This document shows, one piece after another, positions 16,746 to 26,897 of a DNA stretch of 64,000 nt (position 1 is its first letter; each line of letters opens with the position of its first letter). The notes beneath the pieces were generated by a model that was given only the letters and a program-made list of their open reading frames with translations, did not search any database and had not been told where the DNA came from. Location of the stretch: contig NZ_LR733519.1 of assembly GCF_902506145.1 (NCBI RefSeq), forward strand, positions 654,582 through 718,581, given 5' to 3'. Source of the DNA: Burkholderia sp. 8Y (GTDB lineage: Bacteria > Pseudomonadota > Gammaproteobacteria > Burkholderiales > Burkholderiaceae). A program made the translations under genes and the position numbers.

Positions 16746-17708
16746 TCAGCGGGCGTTCGCGCGGCATTGCAGCGGCATCGCGATGCTCGACCTGATCGCC
16801 TGCATCGTGCGCGGCGAGTCCGCCAGCACGGCGTCGATGCCGAGGCACGCGGCGGCGCGGTAATCCTCCGCGTTGTCGATGCCGATAGCGAGCACATGCG
16901 CCTCGCCGCGCGCCCGGAAGCATGCGAGCGCCTGCGGTGTCCACAGTTGCGCGATCACGGGCGAACGCGCTTCGCCGAGCGTGAAGGTCTCGACCAGTTC
17001 CATCTGCCTTTTCCACTCGAATGCGGCCCACGTGCCGGGCTGCGGCGGCTCGGCGCACGTATGCGCCAACGCGACGCCCGCGAGCCGTCCACGCGTCGCA
17101 TCGCGCGATTCGAAAAGCCGCGCGCGCGGATAGGCGGCGAATGCGCTCTGATACACGGCGTCGGTGGAATAGATCAGCACGCGTTGCCATGCGTTCGCCC
17201 GATCCAGCACCCGCGCGACGGCCGCCGCTTGCGGCTCGGCGGGCAGCGCCTTCATGTCGAGCATCACGGGCACGGACGCCGGAATCGCGGAAAGCGCGTC
17301 TTCGAGCGTCGGAATGCGCAGCGGATGCGCGCGATACGGATACGTTCGCGCGCCCATCGCATCGACGCGTGCGAAATTCCAGCCGGCGTTCAGACGTTGC
17401 AGGGCCGTCAGGCCGAGGTTCTCGACGGCGCCTTTGCCGTCCGTGTTCGCGGACAGATCCGCCGGGCGATAGAGCACCGGCACGCCGTCGCGCGTGAGCT
17501 GAACCGAAAGCCAGATCGCGTCCGCGCGATGTTCCAGCGCGCCCGCGATGGCGAGCAGCGTGTTCTCGGGAAAGTCCGCCGTGCCGGCGCGGTGCGCGAC
17601 GATCATCGGCAGCGCGGGCGGTTCGTCCGCGAACGCATGCGCGACGCCGCTCGCGAAAAGCGCAGCCAAAGCGATGCAGCGAAAGAGGGCGAACGCGCGG
17701 GCGACCAT
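16746..17708 (-). CDS. Degenerate glycerophosphodiester phosphodiesterase-like periplasmic protein
   Basis: A 320-residue exported protein of the GDPD TIM-barrel family. A signal peptide spans about residues 1-25 (VARAFALFRCIALAALFASG). The family motif HRAGTADFPENTL is intact, giving the first His and Arg and the Glu-Asn-Thr pair. However, the following metal-binding strand, which in GlpQ reads LEQDL, is here LSVQL, and the catalytic HD that follows is YR. The gene converges on the protease gene with a four-base gap. Either it is catalytically inactive and binds a ligand, or it uses other residues. Confidence 0.85.
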   Translation of the reverse strand: MVARAFALFRCIALAALFASGVAHAFADEPPALPMIVAHRAGTADFPENTLLAIAGALEHRADAIWLSVQLTRDGVPVLYRPADLSANTDGKGAVENLGLTALQRLNAGWNFARVDAMGARTYPYRAHPLRIPTLEDALSAIPASVPVMLDMKALPAEPQAAAVARVLDRANAWQRVLIYSTDAVYQSAFAAYPRARLFESRDATRGRLAGVALAHTCAEPPQPGTWAAFEWKRQMELVETFTLGEARSPVIAQLWTPQALACFRARGEAHVLAIGIDNAEDYRAAACLGIDAVLADSPRTMQAIRSSIAMPLQCRANAR

Positions 17709-17783
17709 CAATTGAGCTCCGTGAACGGCGGTATCGAAACGCGATTTTGCATGGAAGCGGCCACGCGACGACCGCGCAAAAAA

Positions 17784-17811
17784 AACAGCCATCGGAGAAC
17801 CGATGGCTGTT
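17784..17811 (-). terminator. Rho-independent terminator of the porin gene
   Basis: AACAGCCATCGG pairs perfectly with CCGATGGCTGTT around an AGAA loop. On the minus strand an eight-base T run follows. It lies 57 bases after the porin stop codon. Confidence 0.92.
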
Positions 17812-17867
17812 CGAGATACCGCTTGTCCGATGACGCGGCACTCGCGTGCCACGCCAACCGGTTGTTA

Positions 17868-19055
17868 TTAGAACTTGTGACGCAGGCCGATGAGGACCAG
17901 TTCCTGGTGGCTGCGGCCGCTTTCGAAGCCGAAGTCGCTGATCGAAGCCGTCGCGCCGACCGTCGAAGTCGACGTGCCGTTCGCGTTGTTCACGCGCTGC
18001 GTGCCGCTTGCGTGCTGATACGCGCCAACTGCGTAGACGTCCGTGCGCTTCGACAGCGAGTAATCGGCACCGATCGAAGCCTGGTGATACGTTGCCGACG
18101 TGTCGCCGCTGCCGTGCGTGTACGTGTAGCCGAGACCCAACAGCGTAGCCGGCGTCAGCTGGAAGTTCACGTAGCCGTTGCCGATGTTGAACTTCTCTTG
18201 CTGCGAGAACAGCGAGTTGCCGTCGTTCTTGTACTGCGCGAAGCTGTACGACGCGCCGACCGTGAACGGACCGAACACGTACTGGCCTGCGCCGCGTGCG
18301 ATGCCGACCGCGTGAGCCGTCGAGTAGCCGCCGTTGATGACGGTGTTGAACAGCGAATCCGACGACGGGCTGTTCCAGCCGGTGTTCGTTGCCGTCAGCG
18401 GCGTGCGGCCTGCGCTCGGGTTGTTCACCTTGAGGTAGCTGGCTGCCAGCGAGAACGGGCCGTTCGCGTAGGTTGCCGCGCCGCCCCAGGTCATGCCCTG
18501 GCCGGTCGCGCCCGCCAGGTTGCTGAAGCCGTAGATGCCTTCGAACTGGAAGCCCGAGAACACCGGCGACACGTACTTGACGGCGTTGCTCACGCGCAGG
18601 CTGTTGTCGTAGTTGTCGACGTCGCCCGGGGTTGCAAACGCTGCGCCCCAGTAGTTGTCAGCCGTGAGGCCCTGGACCATGTCGACCGACGGGTCATATT
18701 GGCGACCCAGCGTGACCGTACCCCACTGATTGCCGCTCAAACCGACGAACGCCTGACGACCGAACTCGCGGCCACCCTGGTTCAGACGGCCCGTACCCGG
18801 ATCGAAGCCGCTTTCCAACTGGAACAGTGCCTTCAGGCCGCCGCCGAGGTCTTCCTGACCCTTCAAGCCCCAACGCGGGCCGGACAGCGTACCGTTGACC
18901 ATGCCGAACAGATGGTCGCCCGCTGCGTTGGCATGGCTGACATAGGCAATGCCCGTATCGATCACGCCATACAGCGTCACGCTCGTTTGTGCCTGTGCCG
19001 CGCCAGCCGCGCCGAGCAGGGCCAGCGAGAGGGACGTCAGTGCGAATCGTTTCAT
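17868..19055 (-). CDS. Gram-negative outer-membrane porin
   Basis: A 395-residue porin of the Burkholderia OmpC-like (porin_4) type. A signal peptide ends in AAGAAQAQ, followed by SSVTLYGVID-like first strand, here TSVTLYGVIDTGIAYVSH. Typical blocks include SRWGLKG (here PRWGLKG) EDLGGGLKALFQLESGF and FGRQAFVGLSG. The chain ends in a terminal Phe (GLRHKF), the outer-membrane assembly signal. A trimeric diffusion channel is expected. Start 19055 gives a correct signal peptide. A related porin is at the right edge of the window. Confidence 0.95.
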   Translation of the reverse strand: MKRFALTSLSLALLGAAGAAQAQTSVTLYGVIDTGIAYVSHANAAGDHLFGMVNGTLSGPRWGLKGQEDLGGGLKALFQLESGFDPGTGRLNQGGREFGRQAFVGLSGNQWGTVTLGRQYDPSVDMVQGLTADNYWGAAFATPGDVDNYDNSLRVSNAVKYVSPVFSGFQFEGIYGFSNLAGATGQGMTWGGAATYANGPFSLAASYLKVNNPSAGRTPLTATNTGWNSPSSDSLFNTVINGGYSTAHAVGIARGAGQYVFGPFTVGASYSFAQYKNDGNSLFSQQEKFNIGNGYVNFQLTPATLLGLGYTYTHGSGDTSATYHQASIGADYSLSKRTDVYAVGAYQHASGTQRVNNANGTSTSTVGATASISDFGFESGRSHQELVLIGLRHKF

Positions 19056-19364
19056 CGAATTCTCCACGCGAATGATTAAAATCGTTGTTACCGGCGCAGA
19101 GAATAACGCAACGTTTCGTTACGTTAGAAACGAAAAAAAAGACTGTCTCTAAAAAGACACAGTGCGGCAAGACGCCCGCCCACACAGGGTTTGCGGCGGT
19201 TCCACGAGAATTCGGCTGATGACCATATCGGCAAAGAAAAGTTCCGCGCGTAGTTGAACGCGCGCGTCGCAGTTTGAAGCGCCGCAGCGATTGATGTTGA
19301 ATCGGACAATAAACGACGTCGGCTTCGCCCGTTTTTTCGATTCACGCGAAAGCCGGCGATTCGT
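19056..19364. other. Intergenic region upstream of the porin
   Basis: It separates the porin from the YihY-family gene, both on the minus strand. It is AT-rich near 19115-19160, with an imperfect inverted repeat ACTGTCT...AGACACAGT at about 19142-19162. It should hold the porin promoter and 5' leader. No gene is seen. Confidence 0.5.
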
Positions 19365-20669
19365 TCAACTGTCGCGCGAATGCCCGTCGCCGTCGCGCTT
19401 GGACAACAACGCCACCGCCATGCCCGCCGTAGCCGCAACCAGCACGGCCCGCCACGGGTGTCGCTTGACGGCGGCATTCGCCTGCGACGCCTTGCGCCCC
19501 GCGCCGACCATCGCGACGGCCGTGGCGCGCGTGGCGGTCGATTCGGCGCGCGCCACCTTCCGCGAAAGCTCGATCGCGCGCCTGAGCGCAAGGGCGGCCT
19601 GGCGCGTGCGGCTATCGCTCGGAAGCCTGGCGTATCGCGTGGGAACGCTGGCCGCGCGGCCGCCGCGAACGTCGGTTTTGGTCGTCGTCGGTTGCCGCCA
19701 GTCTTCCGCCATGTCGACGCGCGTGGAAGCCGCGAGCATCGAACCGATTTTCGCGCGGCTGCCCGGCGGCACGTTTCCGTTGCTTTGCACGCCCCACGCG
19801 CCGCGCGGATCGTGCAGGCGCGCGCGCGCCGCCGAAAACTCCGCGCCGAGCAGCAGCACCGCCGCCGAGAAATAGAGCCACATGAGCAGCACGGCGAGCG
19901 ATCCCGCCGCGCCGAACGCGCTCGCCGTGCCCGCGTGCGTGAGATAAAAGGCGAACAGCTTCTTCCCCACCGAAAAGAAGATGGCCGCCACCACGCCGCC
20001 GACGAGCGCATCGCGCCATTGGACCGGCGCATCGGGCAGAAACTTGAGGAGCGCGCCGAACGCGACGGACAAAATCGCGAGCCCGGCCACCAATTGCACG
20101 ATGTCCCCGATGATGACGAACGGCGAATTGCCCCAGAGCCACATGCCGACGGCCTGAATCGCGGTATCGAGCACGAGCGAGACGATCAGCAGGAACGCGA
20201 CGCCCAGCACGAGCCCGAACGACACGAGCCGCACGCGCACCATCGCGAAGACGCTGGAACGCTGCTCGCCTGTCAGCGGCCAGACAATGTTCAGCGCCGT
20301 GTTGAGCGATGAAAACGTCGCCGAGGCGCCCACGGCCAGCAGCACGAACGAGATGATGGCGGCGAGCCCCGTTCCGCCGCTGCGATGCGCGTTCTCCACG
20401 ATGCTCTGCACGCCCGCCGCCGCCTGATCGCCGATCAGCCCGTTGACCTGGTGAAAGAGCTGGCCGCGCGCCGCTTCCGGGCCGAACACCCAGCCGGCCA
20501 CCGCGATCACCATGACGAGCGTCGGCGCGAGCGAAAACGCGGAATAGAACGCGATGCTCGCGGCCATCGCGGCGCAGCGGTTCTCGGAGAATTGTTTTAG
20601 CGCGCCGAGCGCCCACGACGCATCTTTTTTGACGGCGGTGCCTATTTTTTGCGTGGAAACGGAGCTCAT
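19365..20669 (-). CDS. YihY/BrkB-family inner-membrane protein
   Basis: A 434-residue membrane protein of the YihY (formerly 'ribonuclease BN', BrkB) family. About six hydrophobic helices occur in the first 300 residues, beginning with the family pattern CAAMAASIAFYSAFSLAPTL and including AFGAAGSLAVLLMWLYFSA. Family members lack demonstrated RNase activity; a transport role has been suggested. The C-terminal 130 residues are hydrophilic with a final hydrophobic helix (AVLVAATAGMAVALL) and resemble a DUF883/ElaB-like tail. Start at 20669 has only a weak ribosome site. Confidence 0.9.
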   Translation of the reverse strand: MSSVSTQKIGTAVKKDASWALGALKQFSENRCAAMAASIAFYSAFSLAPTLVMVIAVAGWVFGPEAARGQLFHQVNGLIGDQAAAGVQSIVENAHRSGGTGLAAIISFVLLAVGASATFSSLNTALNIVWPLTGEQRSSVFAMVRVRLVSFGLVLGVAFLLIVSLVLDTAIQAVGMWLWGNSPFVIIGDIVQLVAGLAILSVAFGALLKFLPDAPVQWRDALVGGVVAAIFFSVGKKLFAFYLTHAGTASAFGAAGSLAVLLMWLYFSAAVLLLGAEFSAARARLHDPRGAWGVQSNGNVPPGSRAKIGSMLAASTRVDMAEDWRQPTTTKTDVRGGRAASVPTRYARLPSDSRTRQAALALRRAIELSRKVARAESTATRATAVAMVGAGRKASQANAAVKRHPWRAVLVAATAGMAVALLSKRDGDGHSRDS

Positions 20670-21005
20670 GACGAATGTCTCGGTTCGATCGAACGGTGGC
20701 GGCGCGAGCCGAAAGCGCAAAAGCGCAAGAGCGCATTGCGCGGACCCGCGGCGGGCGGTCATTGCGACCGATCGAGCAGGTTCCGTTCCAACACACGCCG
20801 GAACGGACGAAGCGCATAAATAAGAACGTTGTTATGATCGCGCCTGCCGCGACGGGACGGTCGTTCGCTTCGCGCGGCAAAGCGCCTCGCCGCAGGACGG
20901 CGGCACCGGCGGCCCGATGTAAAGCGGCGGGCAGGCGGACGGCGAAGCCGAACGCGCGCCCCTATACTCTAGAACACCCCACTCCAACGACGCGCCGAGG
21001 ACATC
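20670..21005. other. Divergent intergenic region before fdnG
   Basis: It separates the YihY gene (minus) from fdnG (plus). No gene is convincing here. A TATACT hexamer at 20963-20968 is placed about 40 bases before the fdnG start and could be its -10 element, but no good -35 accompanies it. Another -10-like TATGAT is at 20833-20838. Neither is certain. Confidence 0.4.
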
Positions 21006-24000
21006 ATGCTTCAAATGTCACGGCGACAGTTCCTCAAGGTTTCCGCGAGCACGCTCGCCGGATCGAGCCTGGCTGCACTGGGCTTCTCTCCGGCACCCGC
21101 ACTCGCCGAAGTCCGGCAATACAAACTGTCGCGCACCACTGAAACGCGCAACACCTGTCCGTACTGTTCGGTCGGGTGCGGCATCCTCATGTACGGCCTG
21201 GGCGACAACGCCAAGAACGCGAAGGCCAGCATCATCCATATCGAAGGCGATCCCGACCACCCGGTCAATCGCGGCACGCTGTGCCCGAAAGGCGCATCGC
21301 TCATCGACTTCATCCATAGCCCGAGCCGCCTGCTGTATCCCGAATATCGCGCGCCGGGCTCGAACGAGTGGACGCGCATTTCGTGGGACGACGCGCTCAA
21401 CCGCATCGCGAAGCTGATGAAGGAAGACCGCGACGCGAACTTCGTCGAGACGACGGCGGACGGCAAGAAGGTCAACCGCTGGCTGACGACGGGCATGCTC
21501 GCCGCGTCGGCGGGCAGCAACGAAGTCGGCTATCTGACGCACAAGACTGTCCGCAGTCTTGGCATGCTCGCATTCGACAATCAGGCGCGTGTCTGACATG
21601 GCCCGACGGTGGCAGGTCTTGCCCCGACGTTTGGCCGTGGAGCGATGACGAACCATTGGGTCGACATCAAGAACGCGGACGTTATTCTGGTGATGGGCGG
21701 CAACTCGGCCGAGGCGCACCCGTGCGGCTTCAAGTGGGTGACCGAGGCGAAGGCGCACAGGAAGGCGCGCCTGATCGTGGTCGATCCGCGCTTCACGCGC
21801 ACGGCGTCGGTCGCGGATTTCTACGCGCCGATTCGCACCGGCACGGACATCGCGTTCCTTGGCGGCGTCATCAACTATCTGTTGACGCACGACAAGATTC
21901 AGCACGAGTACGTGAAGAACTACACGGACATGTCGTTCATCGTGCGCGAGGACTTCGCGTTCAAGGACGGCACGTTCACGGGCTATGACGCCGAGCATCG
22001 CAAGTACGACAAGACAAGCTGGGACTACGAGCGCGGCGACGACGGCTTCGCGAAGGTCGATCCGACGCTGCAGCATCCGCGCTGTGTCTACAACCTGATG
22101 AAGCAGCACTACGCCGCCTATACGCCCGAAATGGTGACGAAGGTGTGCGGCACGCCGACCGACAAGTTCCTGAAGGTCTGCGAGATGCTCGCTTCGACGG
22201 CGCAGCCGGACCGCGCTGGCACCGTGCTGTATGCGCTCGGCTGGACGCATCACTCGGTCGGCGCGCAGATGATCCGCACCGGCGCGATGGTGCAGCTTCT
22301 GCTCGGCAACATCGGCATCGCGGGCGGCGGCATGAACGCGCTGCGCGGCCACTCGAACATCCAGGGGCTCACCGACCTTGGCCTTATGTCGAACCTTCTG
22401 CCGGGCTACATGACCCTGCCGATGGAAGGCGAGCAGGATTACGAGGAATACATCACGAAGCGCGCGACGCAGCCGCTGCGGCCCAACCAGTTGAGCTACT
22501 GGAAGAACTACCGCGCGTTCCACGTGAGCTTCATGAAGTCGTGGTGGGGCGACAACGTCACCGCCGAGAACAACTTCGGCTTCGACTATCTGCCCAAGCT
22601 CGACAAGTCCTACGACCTGCTGCAAGTGTTCGAGCTGATGGCGCAGGGCAAGATGAACGGCTACATCGCGCAGGGCTTCAATCCGCTTGCCGCCGCGCCC
22701 AACAAGGCGAAGATCGGCCTCGGCTTGTCCAAGCTGAAGTGGCTCGCCATCATGGATCCGCTCGCCACGGAAACGTCGGAGTTCTGGAAGAACCACGGCG
22801 AGTTCAACGACGTCGATCCATCGAAGATACAAACTGAGGTGTTCCGTCTGCCGACCACGTGCTTCGCGGAAGAGCGCGGTTCGCTCGTGTCTTCTTCGCG
22901 CGTGCTGCAATGGCACTGGCAGGGCGCGCAGCCGCCGGGCGAAGCGAAAAGCGACATCGAGATCATGTCGGGGCTGTGGCTGCGCATGCGCAAGGCGTAT
23001 CAGGAGCACGGCGGCAAGTATCCCGATCCGATACTGAAGATGTCGTGGCCGTACGCCGACCCGGAAAGCCCGACGCCCGAAGAGATCGCGATGGAGTTCA
23101 ACGGCCGCGCGCTCGCCGACGTCACCGATCCGACGGACAAGACCAAGGTGCTCGCGAAGAAGGGCGAACAGCTGTCGAGCTTCGCCCTGTTGCGCGACGA
23201 CGGTTCCACCGCGAGCGGATGCTGGATCTACTGCGGAGCGTGGACGCAGGCGGGCAATCAGATGGGCCGCCGCGACAACAGCGATCCGACGGGCATCGGC
23301 CAGACGCTGAACTGGGCGTGGGCGTGGCCGGTGAATCGCCGCGTGCTGTACAACCGCGCATCGTGCGATGTGAGCGGCAAGCCGTTCGATCCGTCGCGCA
23401 AGCTGATCGGCTGGAACGGCCGGGCGTGGACCGGCGCGGACATTCCGGACTTCAAGGCGGACGAACCGCCGGAAAACGGCATGAATCCGTTCATCATGAA
23501 CCAGGAGGGCGTCGCGCGTTTCTTCGCTCGCGACGGCATGAACGAAGGCCCGTTCCCGGTTCACTACGAACCGTTCGAGACGCCGCTCGGCTACAACCCG
23601 TTCTTCCCGGACAACAAGACGGTGACGAGCAATCCGGCGGCGCGCGTGTTCCCGGACGATCGCGCGGCGTTCGGCACTGCCGATCAGTTCCCGCATACGG
23701 CGACGACCTATCGCCTGACCGAGCATTTCCACTACTGGACCAAGCACGTGAAGCTCAACGCGATCGTGCAGCCGCAGCAGTTCGTGGAAATCGGCGAGGA
23801 TCTGGCGAAGGAAGTGGGCGTCGTCGCGGGCGATCGCGTGAAGGTGTCGAGCAATCGCGGACACATCATCGCGGTGGCGCTCGTCACCAAACGCATCAAA
23901 CCGCTGACCGTGGAGGGCAAGAAGGTGCAAACCGTCGGCCTGCCGCTGCATTGGGGCTTCAAGGGCCTGACGCAGCCGGGCTATCTCGTCAACACGCTGA

Positions 24001-24074
24001 CGCCTTCCGTGGGCGACGGGAACTCGCAGACGCCTGAGTTCAAGTCGTTCCTCGTCAAAGTCGAGAAGGCATAA
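21006..24074 (+). CDS. fdnG: Formate dehydrogenase-N alpha subunit, selenoprotein (UGA at 21594-21596 read as Sec)
   Basis: The catalytic molybdopterin subunit of the membrane-bound formate dehydrogenase, about 1022 residues (E. coli FdnG has 1015). A Tat signal ([11 protein letters not shown]) directs export. A [4Fe-4S] site is formed by [10 protein letters not shown] and LCPKG. The frame is interrupted by one UGA at codon 197, exactly where FdnG has selenocysteine: [17 protein letters not shown]. Homology continues without a break to the C-terminus, and a SECIS hairpin follows the UGA. Automatic callers would wrongly split this into 21006-21596 and 21609-24074. The gene begins an operon with fdnH, fdnI, and probably fdhE-selA-selB. 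Confidence 0.97.
21594..21636 (+). promoter_or_regulatory. SECIS element of fdnG
   Basis: After the UGA the RNA can fold as CGG-(bulged U)-GGCA-loop GGUCU-UGCC-CCG (21607-21626), enclosed by GGCC/GGCC at 21600-21603 and 21633-21636. The GGUCU loop and the bulged U five bases before it are the features bound by SelB in E. coli fdhF and fdnG. The apical stem starts 15 bases after the UGA, within the usual range. Confidence 0.92.
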
Positions 24075-24084
24075 GGAGACGAGA

Positions 24085-25017
24085 ATGGCTCTGCAATCGC
24101 TGGATATCAAGCGCGTTTCCGCCACCACCACGCCGCCGCCGCAAGTCCGCGAGCCGGTCACGGGCACCGTCGCGAAGCTGATCGACGTGTCGAAGTGCAT
24201 CGGCTGCAAGGCGTGCCAGACGGCGTGCATGGAGTGGAACGATCTGCGCGACGACGTCGGTCATACGACGGGCGTCTACGACAACCCGCGCGATCTCACC
24301 GAACATTCGTGGACGGTGATGCGCTTCACGGAGTACGAGAACCCGAAGGGCGACCTCGAATGGCTGATCCGCAAGGACGGCTGCATGCACTGCGAGGACC
24401 CGGGCTGTCTGAAGGCGTGTCCGTCGCCGGGCGCGATCGTTCAGTACACGAACGGCATCGTGGATTTTCACGAGGAAAACTGCATCGGCTGCGGCTATTG
24501 CGTGACGGGCTGCCCGTTCAACATTCCGCGCATCTCGAAGGAAGACAACCGCGCGTACAAGTGCACGCTCTGTTCCGATCGCGTCGCGGTCGGGCAGGAG
24601 CCGGCGTGCGTGAAGACGTGTCCGACCGGCGCGATCATGTTCGGCACCAAGACGGACATGATCCAGCAGGCGGAAGACCGCGTGGAAGACCTGAAGGAAC
24701 GCGGTTTCGAGAACGCGGGTCTCTACAACCCGGCCGGCGTGGGCGGCACGCACGTCATGTACGTGCTGCATCACGCGGATCAGCCAGGGCTGTATCACGG
24801 GCTCGCCGCGAATCCGCGGATCAGCCCGCTGGTGTCGGTCTGGAAGGGCGTGACGAAGCCGCTCGCGGTCGCGGGCATGGCGCTCGCCGCGCTCGCCGGG
24901 TTCTTCCACTACACGCGTGTCGGTCCGAACGAAGTGAGCGCGGAAGAGGAAGCCGAGGCGCAGCGCGAGGCGGAAGAGGCACGCAACGAAAAGGAGCGTT
25001 CGAATGAAACACGATAG
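24085..25017 (+). CDS. fdnH: Formate dehydrogenase-N beta subunit (four [4Fe-4S] ferredoxin-like)
   Basis: A 310-residue electron-transfer subunit. Four cysteine clusters are seen in order: [35 protein letters not shown], and CTLC plus CVKTCP, as in FdnH. Near the C-terminus a single membrane helix ([17 protein letters not shown]) anchors it with the gamma subunit, followed by an acidic Glu/Ala-rich tail longer than in E. coli. The ATG follows an AAGGAGA ribosome site 10 bases after fdnG. It relays electrons from FdnG to the quinone-reducing FdnI. Confidence 0.96.
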   Translation: MALQSLDIKRVSATTTPPPQVREPVTGTVAKLIDVSKCIGCKACQTACMEWNDLRDDVGHTTGVYDNPRDLTEHSWTVMRFTEYENPKGDLEWLIRKDGCMHCEDPGCLKACPSPGAIVQYTNGIVDFHEENCIGCGYCVTGCPFNIPRISKEDNRAYKCTLCSDRVAVGQEPACVKTCPTGAIMFGTKTDMIQQAEDRVEDLKERGFENAGLYNPAGVGGTHVMYVLHHADQPGLYHGLAANPRISPLVSVWKGVTKPLAVAGMALAALAGFFHYTRVGPNEVSAEEEAEAQREAEEARNEKERSNETR

Positions 25018-25654
25018 CGAATTGCGCGACGTGCGAGGCAACCGCCTGATCGTGCGCTACACGCCGAACGAGCGCACGAACCACTGGATCACCGCGATCA
25101 GCTTCGTGCTGCTCGCGCTGTCCGGCCTCGCGATGTTTCATCCGTCCATGTCGTGGCTCTACGCGCTTTTCGGCGGCGGGCAATGGACGCGCATCCTGCA
25201 TCCGTTCGTGGGCTGCGTGATGTTCCTGTCGTTCCTGGTGCTCGCGCTGCGCTTCTGGCATCACAACTATCTGGACAAGAGCGACGTCCAGTGGATGAAG
25301 CAGATCGACGACGTGCTCGCCAACCGCGAAGACCGCCTGCCCGAGATCGGCAAGTACAACGCCGGTCAGAAGCTCGTGTTCTTCGTGATGGTGGCGAGCC
25401 TCTTGTTGCTGCTGGCTTCCGGCGTCGTGATCTGGCGCGCGTACTTCACGTTCTACTTTCCGATCACCGTCGTCCGGCTCGCCGCGGTCGTGCATGCGGC
25501 GACGGCCTTCGTGCTCATCGTGTCGATCATCATCCATATCTATGCGGGACTGTGGATCAAGGGATCGATCAGCGCGATGGTGCGCGGAACTGTGACGTAT
25601 GGATGGGCGCGCAAGCACCATCCGCGCTGGTTCAAGGAGATCATCGGGAAGTAG
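25004..25654 (+). CDS. fdnI: Formate dehydrogenase-N gamma subunit (cytochrome b556)
   Basis: A 216-residue membrane cytochrome with four helices, starting with [19 protein letters not shown] and containing His residues in the helices ([34 protein letters not shown]) that would bind two b hemes. It passes electrons to quinone. The ATG lies inside the end of fdnH (14-base overlap), so the two are translated as a unit. Confidence 0.96.
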   Translation: MKHDSELRDVRGNRLIVRYTPNERTNHWITAISFVLLALSGLAMFHPSMSWLYALFGGGQWTRILHPFVGCVMFLSFLVLALRFWHHNYLDKSDVQWMKQIDDVLANREDRLPEIGKYNAGQKLVFFVMVASLLLLLASGVVIWRAYFTFYFPITVVRLAAVVHAATAFVLIVSIIIHIYAGLWIKGSISAMVRGTVTYGWARKHHPRWFKEIIGK

Positions 25655-25871
25655 GCGGCGCGGCTGTTCCGCGAAACGCCAGGGCAGTGATCCCAACCGC
25701 TCGCGCCTCGTTCAGGCCGGGCGGTTCTTCTTTGCGCAGAACGGTCCGCGTGATGCCGCGCGTCTCCATTTGCGCTGTCTGAACGCTATCCGACAAGCTG
25801 TTATTCTTCTTTTCAATGCGCCGCTCTTGCGCCGCACTCAAAGCACCAAAGCATTTCGAGGACAAACTCAA

Positions 25872-26897
25872 GTGGTTCAACGCATACTCGAATCCGCTGC
25901 CTCGATCGAAGCACTCGATCAGTCGGCCATTCCACGGCTCCGCATGCCTGAACGCGCAACGGTGTTCGGTGCGCGCGCCGCGCGCCTGCGCCAGCTTGCC
26001 GAGGCGAGTCACCCTATTGCGGGCTATCTGCGTCTCATGGCCGCGCTCGCCGACGCGCAGCAGCGGGTGCTCGCCGATTTCAGCGCGCCGATGCCATCGC
26101 GCGAGTCCATCGCGCTGAATCAGCAGCATTCGATGCCGATCGTCCCCGCGCTCGCCGCCGATGAGCGCGATCCCGCGTGGCGCGATGTGCTCTTCATGCT
26201 GCTCGACCGAATCGAAGCCGCGGGCGCGCTGACGCCGCCGCTCGCGCAACTCGTCGCGCATCTGCGATCGATGCCCGCCGCCGCGCTCGACGCGCAGGCC
26301 GACGCGATTCTCGCGCTGCGTTTCGCCGAGATCGAGCCCGCCGCCGCGCCGTTCATCGTCGCGGCGTTGCAGGTGGTGTGGACGGATATCGCGAGCCGCA
26401 TCGGCAGCGCGCAAGTGCCGTACATGGACACGTCGGGCGTGTGTCCCGTCTGCGGCACGATGCCGGTCGCGAGCGTCGTGCGCGTGGGCGGCGTGCACGA
26501 AGGGTATCGCTACGTGCAGTGCGGTTTGTGCGCGACCGAGTGGCACGTCGTGCGCGCGAAGTGCTCGAATTGCGACTCGACGAAAGGCATCGCCTATCAC
26601 GCGATGGACGACGCGGAAGCGAGCGCCGCGCAAACCGCTGAAGACGAGCAAGCCCGCGCCGAACGCGCGAGGAAAGCGCCGCTGAAAGCGGAGTCGTGCG
26701 ACGAATGCGGCACGTATCGCAAGATCGGTTATCAGGAGAAAGCGTACGATTTCGAGCCGCTCGCGGACGATCTCGCGAGCCTGACGCTCGATCTTCTGAT
26801 GGGCGATGCAGGCTTCAGACGCCCCGCGCCGAATCCGTGGCTGTGGCCCGAACACAGCGCATCGGACGAAGCCGACGAAGCGGGCGAAGCGCAATGA
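25872..26897 (+). CDS. fdhE: Formate dehydrogenase accessory protein FdhE
   Basis: A ~341-residue cytoplasmic maturation factor. Cysteine pairs that bind iron or zinc are seen: [23 protein letters not shown], and CDECGTY, matching FdhE order and spacing. A stretch of ~30 residues ([13 protein letters not shown]) between the third and fourth pairs is an insertion compared with E. coli. I chose GTG 25872, preceded by a GAGGA site; the frame is open upstream and the start is uncertain. It is downstream of fdnI by 217 bases and overlaps selA. Confidence 0.93.
   Translation: MVQRILESAASIEALDQSAIPRLRMPERATVFGARAARLRQLAEASHPIAGYLRLMAALADAQQRVLADFSAPMPSRESIALNQQHSMPIVPALAADERDPAWRDVLFMLLDRIEAAGALTPPLAQLVAHLRSMPAAALDAQADAILALRFAEIEPAAAPFIVAALQVVWTDIASRIGSAQVPYMDTSGVCPVCGTMPVASVVRVGGVHEGYRYVQCGLCATEWHVVRAKCSNCDSTKGIAYHAMDDAEASAAQTAEDEQARAERARKAPLKAESCDECGTYRKIGYQEKAYDFEPLADDLASLTLDLLMGDAGFRRPAPNPWLWPEHSASDEADEAGEAQ

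Noticed and set aside
21594-21596. Premature stop (UGA) splitting fdnG into two genes
   Set aside because: It lies at the position of selenocysteine in E. coli FdnG, a SECIS hairpin follows, and the frame continues with strong homology. It is a Sec codon.
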